Of a stretch of 5,780 nucleotides of DNA, positions 1 through 5,780 are shown piece after piece. A model generated the notes under the pieces. That model worked only from the letters and a program-made list of their open reading frames with translations. It made no database searches and was not told the origin of the DNA. The stretch spans positions 1-5,780 of the forward strand of contig JAISPI010000126.1 in NCBI GenBank assembly GCA_031275075.1, given 5' to 3'. Numbering within the stretch: the first letter of the stretch is position 1; each line of letters begins with the position of its first letter. The position numbers and the translations under genes were made by a program. The DNA comes from Burkholderiales bacterium. Lineage in GTDB: Bacteria; Pseudomonadota; Gammaproteobacteria; Burkholderiales; Casimicrobiaceae.

Positions 1-74
1 AGGGGAGAAATGTGCGCATGCGCTAGCTCCTCGCAGGAATCTGGTATCCTTGGACGCTGTTTTTACCCTTGCTT

Positions 75-80
75 GGAGAA
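75..80 (+). promoter_or_regulatory. Ribosome binding site of the YccA-family gene
   Basis: GGAGAA ends 7 bases before the ATG at 88. It decides between that start and the in-frame ATG at 10, whose purine-rich AGGGGAG lies too close (2 bases) for normal initiation. Confidence 0.7.
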
Positions 81-87
81 ATACTTG

Positions 88-792
88 ATGGATCACCGCT
101 TACCGGCTTCTGTTGCCACTCAATCTCCCGAATTTCTGCGCGCTGCCCAACAAAACCGCGTGCTGCGCAATACCTATACGCTGTTGGCGTTGTCGCTGTT
201 GCCGACCATCGCCGGTGCTTGGCTGGGTTCGGCGCTTAATTTCGTGGCGCTCTATATGCGCGCGCCGATCATGGCGCCGCTTTTGACAATCGCCGTGATC
301 TTCGGCGCCTTTTTTGTCGTTAACTTACTGCGTAACAGCGTTTGGGGAATCGTCGCGTTGTTCGTCTTCACGTTCATCGCAGGTATGATGACGACGCCAA
401 TCCTGACTTACTCGGCCGGATTCCAGAACGGCGGGGTGCTGGTAGCCTTGGCAGCCGGAATGACCGCAACGATTTTCTTCGTGCTGGCTTCGATCGCTTC
501 TGTCGCCAAGCGCGATTTTTCGTTCATGGGGAAATTCCTGTTTGCCGGAGTGATCCTGTTACTCATCGCCATTGTCGCCAACCTGTTCTTCGCGATCCCC
601 GCGCTGTCATTGGCAATCTCGTGTGTCGCCGTGTTGATCTTTTCGGCGTACATTCTCTACGATGTCAACCGGATCGTACGCGGTGGAGAAACCAACTACA
701 TCATGGCGACTTTGTGCTTGTTTGTGAACATTTGGATCTTGTTCACCCATCTTCTGAACATCCTGCTAGCACTCGCCGGAGAGCGCGATTAA
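88..792 (+). CDS. BAX inhibitor-1 / YccA-family inner-membrane protein
   Basis: The 234-residue product is almost entirely hydrophobic, with about seven membrane-spanning stretches beginning near residues 30, 62, 86, 115, 148, 173 and 206. It aligns by eye with E. coli YccA along its length: LRNTY at 26-30, KRDFSFMG at 141-148 and the hallmark GGETNYI at 199-205. An Asp in YDVNRI (D192) lies where family members carry a conserved acidic residue implicated in pH or calcium sensing. Known YccA modulates the membrane protease FtsH; that role here is inferred from homology. I chose the ATG at 88 because GGAGAA (75-80) sits 7 bases upstream and the protein then starts as the family does. An in-frame ATG at 10 would add 26 Cys-rich residues unlike the family, with an AGGGGAG only 2 bases from it. 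The gene converges on groEL and ends 24 bases before a shared terminator. Family is certain, exact function less so. Confidence 0.93.
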   Translation: MDHRLPASVATQSPEFLRAAQQNRVLRNTYTLLALSLLPTIAGAWLGSALNFVALYMRAPIMAPLLTIAVIFGAFFVVNLLRNSVWGIVALFVFTFIAGMMTTPILTYSAGFQNGGVLVALAAGMTATIFFVLASIASVAKRDFSFMGKFLFAGVILLLIAIVANLFFAIPALSLAISCVAVLIFSAYILYDVNRIVRGGETNYIMATLCLFVNIWILFTHLLNILLALAGERD

Positions 793-816
793 GCCGGTTC
801 GCTTTTAGGTTCACCC

Positions 817-850
817 AAACAAAAACCCGGGAATTCCCGGGTTTTTGTTT
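817..850. terminator. Bidirectional rho-independent terminator between convergent genes
   Basis: A perfect 34-bp palindrome has 15-base arms (817-831 and 836-850) around an AATT centre, which is itself self-complementary. The GC core CCCGGG/CCCGGG is flanked by TTTTTGTTT on the right and, on the opposite strand, by the same T-rich tract. It therefore reads as a hairpin plus U-tract in both directions. It begins 24 bases after the YccA-family stop codon and lies 25 bases beyond the groEL stop, so it most likely ends both transcripts. Confidence 0.92.
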
Positions 851-875
851 TCTTTCATTTGCGGCACTCGACTGA

Positions 876-2516
<1,641 letters not shown>

Positions 2517-2523
2517 AGTGTTT

Positions 2524-2528
2524 CTCCT
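2524..2528 (-). promoter_or_regulatory. Ribosome binding site of groEL
   Basis: AGGAG on the minus strand lies 7 bases upstream of the groEL ATG. It is a strong site, as expected for one of the most highly translated proteins in the cell. Confidence 0.8.
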
Positions 2529-2566
2529 GGGAAATTCGGTAAATAACGGTTAGAACGAAGACTGAT

Positions 2567-2854
2567 TTAGCCGACAATGCCGATCACGTCGTCTTCGCGC
2601 ATGTGCAGATAGTCCTTGCCTTCCATTTTGAATTCCTGGCCGGAATATTTGCCGAAGAGCACTTTGTCGCCGGCTTTGACACCCATCGCGACAATTTTTC
2701 CATTGTCATCGGTCTTGCCCGGGCCGACAGCGACGACTTCTCCCATCGAGGGTTTTTCTGCAGCGGTGTCGGGGATGACAATCCCGCCTGCGGTTTTGCG
2801 CTCTTCTTCAACGCGCTTTACGATAATCCGGTCATGCAGAGGACGAAGTTTCAT
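2567..2854 (-). CDS. groES: Co-chaperonin GroES (Cpn10)
   Basis: The 95-residue product is the 10-kDa lid of the GroEL chamber and works as a heptamer. The whole Cpn10 signature is visible from LRPLHDRIIVKR (3-14) through the mobile loop (about 16-33). The loop contains the GroEL-contacting hydrophobic triplet IVI at 25-27. GEVVAVGPGK, VKAGDKVLFGKYSG and the C-terminal DDVIGIVG follow in family order. Length is normal (E. coli: 97). I chose the ATG at 2854. An in-frame GTG four codons earlier (2866) would overlap the only ribosome binding site, AGGAG at 2870-2866, whereas the ATG lies 11 bases from it and gives the standard MKLRPLHDR start. It is the first gene of groES-groEL, with a leader of about 118 bases after the predicted transcription start. 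Confidence 0.98.
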   Translation of the reverse strand: MKLRPLHDRIIVKRVEEERKTAGGIVIPDTAAEKPSMGEVVAVGPGKTDDNGKIVAMGVKAGDKVLFGKYSGQEFKMEGKDYLHMREDDVIGIVG

Positions 2855-2855
2855 G

Positions 2856-2864
2856 TTAGCACTC
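2856..2864. promoter_or_regulatory. Unpaired CIRCE half-site at the groES start
   Basis: TTAGCACTC on the plus strand (GAGTGCTAA in the groES direction) is an exact copy of one CIRCE arm. It lies between the groES ribosome binding site and its ATG. The match to the full operator extends to 11 bases, TGTTAGCACTC at 2854-2864 and 2951-2961. No matching second arm is found at the expected 9-base spacing. The sequence is seen directly; any role in HrcA binding or in RNA pairing is inference. Confidence 0.5.
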
Positions 2865-2865
2865 A

Positions 2866-2870
2866 CTCCT
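2866..2870 (-). promoter_or_regulatory. Ribosome binding site of groES
   Basis: AGGAG (GGAGTGAG in a longer reading) is the only Shine-Dalgarno match before groES. It overlaps the candidate GTG at 2866 and so rules that start out in favour of the ATG at 2854. The 11-base spacing is slightly long, and a CIRCE arm fills most of it. Confidence 0.75.
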
Positions 2871-2952
2871 GTTTAAGTTGCTGTAAATAAAGGGAGGTTT
2901 CGCAAAGATACGCTAAACGCAGCCCCGGGGAGGCAATATTACTTATGCGTTG

Positions 2953-2979
2953 TTAGCACTCTTGCGATTCGAGTGCTAA
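2953..2979. promoter_or_regulatory. CIRCE operator (HrcA binding site) of groESL
   Basis: TTAGCACTC (2953-2961), nine bases, then GAGTGCTAA (2971-2979): a perfect match to the CIRCE consensus TTAGCACTC-N9-GAGTGCTAA. This is the operator of the heat-shock repressor HrcA, whose folding depends on GroEL itself, giving feedback control of chaperonin supply. It overlaps the last base of the predicted -10 box and covers the predicted start of transcription, so bound HrcA would block the groESL promoter. The hrcA gene itself is not in this window. Confidence 0.97.
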
Positions 2980-3008
2980 TAATAGGGATGTCGTAACCGG
3001 AAATCAAG
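2979..3008 (-). promoter_or_regulatory. groESL promoter, sigma-70 type with overlapping sigma-32 match
   Basis: Reading towards groES, TTGATT (3007-3002) and TATTAT (2984-2979) are separated by exactly 17 bases. They match 4/6 and 5/6 of the sigma-70 consensus, giving a predicted start near 2972, inside CIRCE. The same DNA also reads as a heat-shock promoter: CTTGATT (3008-3002), 14 bases, then CCCTATTA (2987-2980), resembling CTTGAAA and CCCCATNTA. The sigma-70 call is strong. The sigma-32 reading is plausible but shares most of its bases with it. Confidence 0.8.
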
Positions 3009-3070
3009 CCATACCGCGATTTTTTTCAATCAAATACAATCGCTCGGCCAAAGAAAAGTTGGCGCGTACC

Positions 3071-3676
3071 TCAACCTTTGTTGAATGACGGGCGCGTACG
3101 CGACACCTTGCCGGCCCAATCGTCATCGAGCGCGGTGTGGTTCTGCATCGAAGCCAATAACGCTTCCGGGGTCGCCGCCACATGCAACATATCGAGGTGG
3201 GCGCGCGGCACGAAGCTTTCTTCAACCAGATGCCGCATCATGGCCAGCAGCGGAGCGAAGAAACCATCGACATTGAGCAGTCCGACCGGCTTGGCGTGAA
3301 TATGCAGTTGCGCCCAAGTAATGATTTCAAACAATTCATCGAGTGTACCGAAACCGCCCGGCAACGCCACGAAACCGTCGGCGCGCTCTGCCATCGCCGC
3401 CTTGCGCTCATGCATGGAATCGACGGCGACCATGACTGTTGCCGCTGGATGCGCCAATTCGCGCTGCACCATGAAGCGAGGAATGATGCCGTAAGTTCGC
3501 CCACCGCCGGCAATCACCGCGTCAGCCAACGCCCCCATCAACCCCACTTGACCGCCGCCCCACACCAGTTCGATTTCGTTTGCGGCCAGATACCGCCCCA
3601 TTGCTTCGGCGGCTTTGATGTAAGCAGGGCGCGCGCCGAACGCAGCGCCGCAAAACACACAAAGAGAACGCATCAT
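3071..3676 (-). CDS. LOG-family nucleotide 5'-monophosphate phosphoribohydrolase
   Basis: The 201-residue product belongs to the LOG/TIGR00730 family of Rossmann-like enzymes, long misnamed lysine decarboxylases. Characterised members cleave the base from N6-modified AMP (cytokinin riboside monophosphates) or from ordinary nucleoside monophosphates. The family motifs are all present: VFCGAAFG (7-14), GGGQVGLMG (40-48), MHERK (88-92) and the catalytic PGGFGTLDE (106-114). Length is typical and the C-terminus ends where relatives such as P. aeruginosa PA4923 do. It starts ATG-ATG at 3676/3673, so the second ATG is also possible; neither has a clear Shine-Dalgarno sequence. It follows the transaminase stop by 22 bases, so it is probably the third gene of that operon and may depend on translation from upstream. 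The true substrate cannot be told from sequence. No rho-independent terminator is visible after it, before the groESL promoter. Confidence 0.93.
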   Translation of the reverse strand: MMRSLCVFCGAAFGARPAYIKAAEAMGRYLAANEIELVWGGGQVGLMGALADAVIAGGGRTYGIIPRFMVQRELAHPAATVMVAVDSMHERKAAMAERADGFVALPGGFGTLDELFEIITWAQLHIHAKPVGLLNVDGFFAPLLAMMRHLVEESFVPRAHLDMLHVAATPEALLASMQNHTALDDDWAGKVSRTRPSFNKG

Positions 3677-3698
3677 GAAATTGAACGCGCCGTTTTTA

Positions 3699-4541
3699 CT
3701 ACTTCTGCGTCTGGAAATACGCCCACATCTTCTTGAACACTGGCCCCGGGCTACCGTCGCCCACGGGTTTGCCGTCGAGCATCGTGACCGCCAACACTTC
3801 CTTGCCTGAAGAAGTCAGCCACAGTTCGTCTGCCGTCAGCACTTCCTCGCGCGGTACCGGGCGCGTTTCTACCGGGATGCCAAGCATCGACGCAAATTCG
3901 AGCACAGCTTCGCAGGAAATCCCAGGCAAAATCAGATGATCCCGCGGCGGCGCCAAAATCACGCCCTTCTTAACAGCGAGAATGTTCGAGGACGACGCTT
4001 CGGTCAAAAAGCCGTCACGGAAAAGCACGGTTTCGGTTGCTTCCGCTTCGACCGAGACTTGCCGCAACAATACATTGCCAAGCAATGAAATGCTTTTGAT
4101 ATCGCAACGGTGCCAGCGAAAATCCTCCGCCGAAACACACGCAACCCCTTGCTCGATTTGTTCCGGTGTCGGCGTTTTCAACGGATTGACCATCATGAAC
4201 ACCGTCGGTGTTACTCCATGCGGAAAACCATGATCACGCGGCGCCACCCCTCGGGTGATTTGCAGATACACTGCCTGCTGCTCGTAGGGCGCCTGCCGGA
4301 CCATCTCCATGAAAAGCGTTTTCCATTCGGCGGCACTTTTCGGATTGGGAATACCGACCGCCGCCAGACTGTTTTCCAGCCGCTTCAAATGTTGCACCAT
4401 CCGGAACGGCCGGCGACAGTACACCGGCACCACTTCGTATACCCCATCACCAAAAATGAACCCTCGGTCAAGCACGGAAATTTTAGCTTCCGACAACGGT
4501 TTAAACACGCCGTTCAGATAAACCACTGAGTCCTGATTCAT
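3699..4541 (-). CDS. dat: D-amino-acid transaminase (class IV, PLP-dependent)
   Basis: The 280-residue product is a fold-type IV aminotransferase that interconverts D-alanine plus 2-oxoglutarate with pyruvate plus D-glutamate, in the cytoplasm. It matches the Bacillus D-amino-acid transaminase motif by motif. GDGVYEVV (31-38) carries the active-site Tyr35 and Glu36. RGVAPRDHGFP (97-107) carries the Arg102/His104 pair that binds the substrate carboxylate. RCDIKS (145-150) holds the PLP-binding Lys149, and LTEASSSNI (179-187) holds the PLP-ring Glu181. The Arg-x-His trap favours this activity over the related branched-chain aminotransferases or aminodeoxychorismate lyase. AGAGG (4554-4550) lies 8 bases before the ATG. 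The gene follows dacA by 27 bases, so the two are probably co-transcribed, and the shared D-alanine chemistry supports the assignment. Substrate range was not tested. Confidence 0.92.
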   Translation of the reverse strand: MNQDSVVYLNGVFKPLSEAKISVLDRGFIFGDGVYEVVPVYCRRPFRMVQHLKRLENSLAAVGIPNPKSAAEWKTLFMEMVRQAPYEQQAVYLQITRGVAPRDHGFPHGVTPTVFMMVNPLKTPTPEQIEQGVACVSAEDFRWHRCDIKSISLLGNVLLRQVSVEAEATETVLFRDGFLTEASSSNILAVKKGVILAPPRDHLILPGISCEAVLEFASMLGIPVETRPVPREEVLTADELWLTSSGKEVLAVTMLDGKPVGDGSPGPVFKKMWAYFQTQK

Positions 4542-4568
4542 GATCTTCGCCTCTCTCCACTCAACACA

Positions 4569-5750
4569 TCATTTGAACCATAACCGCATCGCATCCCAGC
4601 CACGGCGCAACAAACTGCCGATCGCTATGTCTTCTTGCGCCACCAACGGAAACTCCGTCACGTGTGTGCCAGCGAATTGCACCTGCATCGCGCCGACTTT
4701 CTGCCCTTTTCGAATTGGCGCTGTTAACGGTTCTTGTGTCATCAGCTTCGCCTGTAATTTATCGCCCTGCCCCTTCGGCACCGATAGATAACGATCTTCC
4801 AAGAAGCCCACCGCAACTTTCGGCGCGTCACCCTTCCACACCGGCAATGTCGACACCGGCTGACCGGCAGGATACAACTGCACCACATCGAACGCCTGAT
4901 AACCCCAGTTCAACAGCTTCTGGTTTTCCGAAGCGCGGGCATGGTCAGAGGCGGCGCCGAGAACAACCGAAAGCAATCGCCGGTCGCCGCGTTTTGCCGA
5001 CGCAATCAAGCACCAACCAGCGCTTTCGGTATATCCCGTTTTGACACCATCGACGTAGGGATCCATCGTCAGCAACCGATTGCGGTTTTTCTGTGTGATA
5101 TTGTTATAGCGGTATTCTTTCTGCGAATAAAGCGGATAGTAGTCAGGGAAATCACGGATCAATGCCGCCGCCAGCTTTACCAAATCCGCCGCCGTCGAAT
5201 AATGCTGAGGATCCGGCAAGCCGGTGCTGTTGACGAAATGCGTTTTCGTCATTCCCATTTTTTGAGCCCGCGCGTTCATCATTGCCGAAAAAGCCGTCTC
5301 ATCACCCGCAATCAATTCAGCCAACGCAATCGAAGCGTCGTTTCCCGACTGAATGATCATCCCGTGCAACAACTCATCAACGCTCACCGGCACCCGTGGG
5401 TCGGCGAACATTCTTGAGCCGACTGCGCTCTTGGCTTGTTCCGAAATGGAGACCTTTTGGTTGAGACTGATCGTCTTGTCACGCAATGCGCTAAAAGCCA
5501 GATACGCCGTCATCAGCTTGGTCAGCGATGCCGGCTCCCGCGGTTCATCGGCATTAGCCGCCAGCAACACCTGATGACTCGCCACGTCGAGAAGAAGATA
5601 CGACGACGCAGCGATCGTCGGCGCCGGGATAGCCGCCGGAATCGGCGGGGATGCCGGTATCGCATTCTCCACTGGAGCGGAGGCCTGCGCGACAACGCCC
5701 GTCAACGACAGTATCAGTGCAACAAGAGAAACAGCCAAAAAACGTAACAT
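4569..5750 (-). CDS. dacA: D-alanyl-D-alanine carboxypeptidase, PBP5 type
   Basis: The 393-residue product is a low-molecular-weight penicillin-binding protein (peptidase family S11) that trims the terminal D-alanine from peptidoglycan pentapeptides in the periplasm. An N-terminal signal peptide (about 1-23) ends in the cleavage motif AQA, followed by a Pro/Ala-rich spacer. The three active-site motifs are SLTK at 75-78 (nucleophile Ser75), SGN at 135-137 and KTG at 237-239. A beta-rich C-terminal domain (about 285-375) precedes a basic amphipathic tail, SLLRRGWDAMRLWFK, which anchors such enzymes to the membrane. Length suits the family (E. coli PBP5: 403). I chose the ATG at 5750, with AAGAG (5764-5760) 9 bases upstream. 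An in-frame ATG at 5759 abuts that same site and would only add three residues. It is the first gene of the dacA-dat-LOG run here. Its promoter, if immediately upstream, lies outside the window. Confidence 0.96.
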   Translation of the reverse strand: MLRFLAVSLVALILSLTGVVAQASAPVENAIPASPPIPAAIPAPTIAASSYLLLDVASHQVLLAANADEPREPASLTKLMTAYLAFSALRDKTISLNQKVSISEQAKSAVGSRMFADPRVPVSVDELLHGMIIQSGNDASIALAELIAGDETAFSAMMNARAQKMGMTKTHFVNSTGLPDPQHYSTAADLVKLAAALIRDFPDYYPLYSQKEYRYNNITQKNRNRLLTMDPYVDGVKTGYTESAGWCLIASAKRGDRRLLSVVLGAASDHARASENQKLLNWGYQAFDVVQLYPAGQPVSTLPVWKGDAPKVAVGFLEDRYLSVPKGQGDKLQAKLMTQEPLTAPIRKGQKVGAMQVQFAGTHVTEFPLVAQEDIAIGSLLRRGWDAMRLWFK

Positions 5751-5780
5751 GAGGAACATCTCTTTTGAAAGTACGCGAAA

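Noticed and set aside
42..50. A possible extended -10 promoter element (TGGTATCCT) for the YccA-family gene
   Set aside because: It matches only 4 of 6 of the -10 consensus and has no acceptable -35 box 17 bases upstream, so it is not listed as a promoter.
10..87. A 26-residue N-terminal extension of the YccA-family protein
   Set aside because: The AGGGGAG before the ATG at 10 is only 2 bases away, the extra residues are unlike the family, and the ATG at 88 has a well-spaced GGAGAA.
2855..2866. A GTG start for groES, four codons upstream of the ATG
   Set aside because: The GTG overlaps the only ribosome binding site, and the added MSAN residues are not part of the usual GroES start.
2919..2934. 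A GC-rich inverted repeat (GCAGCCCCGGGGAGGC) in the groES leader, considered as a terminator or attenuator
   Set aside because: The palindromic core CCCCGGGG leaves no room for a loop and is not followed by a T-tract on the groES strand.
3004..3225. A minus-strand open frame overlapping the end of the LOG gene and running 22 codons past its stop, ending in a fairly protein-like stretch (AERLYLIEKNRGMA)
   Set aside because: The LOG protein already has its normal length and C-terminus, so no frameshift is needed. The open frame is mostly a shadow of LOG coding sequence, and its tail runs into the groESL -35 box. A search of that tail against related LOG proteins would settle it.

Overview
This is an ordinary chromosomal housekeeping segment, most likely from a betaproteobacterium. 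That placement is inferred from the look of the GroEL, GroES and YccA-like proteins, from HrcA/CIRCE control of groESL, and from a dacA-dat gene pair. No mobile element, tRNA or rRNA, CRISPR array or phage gene was seen. All six genes are intact and match well-known families. I found no undescribed multi-gene system. The most interesting signals lie in the groESL control region.

Layout. Positions 1-87 are a short leader. Positions 88-792 (+) encode a seven-helix BAX-inhibitor-1/YccA-type membrane protein. Positions 793-875 hold a perfect 34-bp palindrome that can act as a terminator for both converging genes. All the other genes are on the minus strand. Read in their own direction they are: dacA (penicillin-binding-protein-5-type D,D-carboxypeptidase, 5750-4569), a D-amino-acid transaminase (4541-3699), a LOG-family nucleotide phosphoribohydrolase (3676-3071), groES (2854-2567) and groEL (2516-876).

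The first three minus-strand genes are 27 and 22 bases apart and look like one operon. DacA removes the terminal D-alanine from cell-wall pentapeptides, and the transaminase interconverts D-alanine and D-glutamate, so these two share a substrate pool. The LOG enzyme has no obvious link to them. groESL then has its own promoter: a good -35/-10 pair with 17-base spacing that also reads as a heat-shock sigma-32 site, overlapped by a perfect CIRCE operator for the repressor HrcA. A third, unpaired copy of the CIRCE arm sits between the groES ribosome binding site and its start codon.

There is no gene-free stretch longer than about 220 bases. The longest, 2855-3070, is filled by the groESL promoter, operator and leader.
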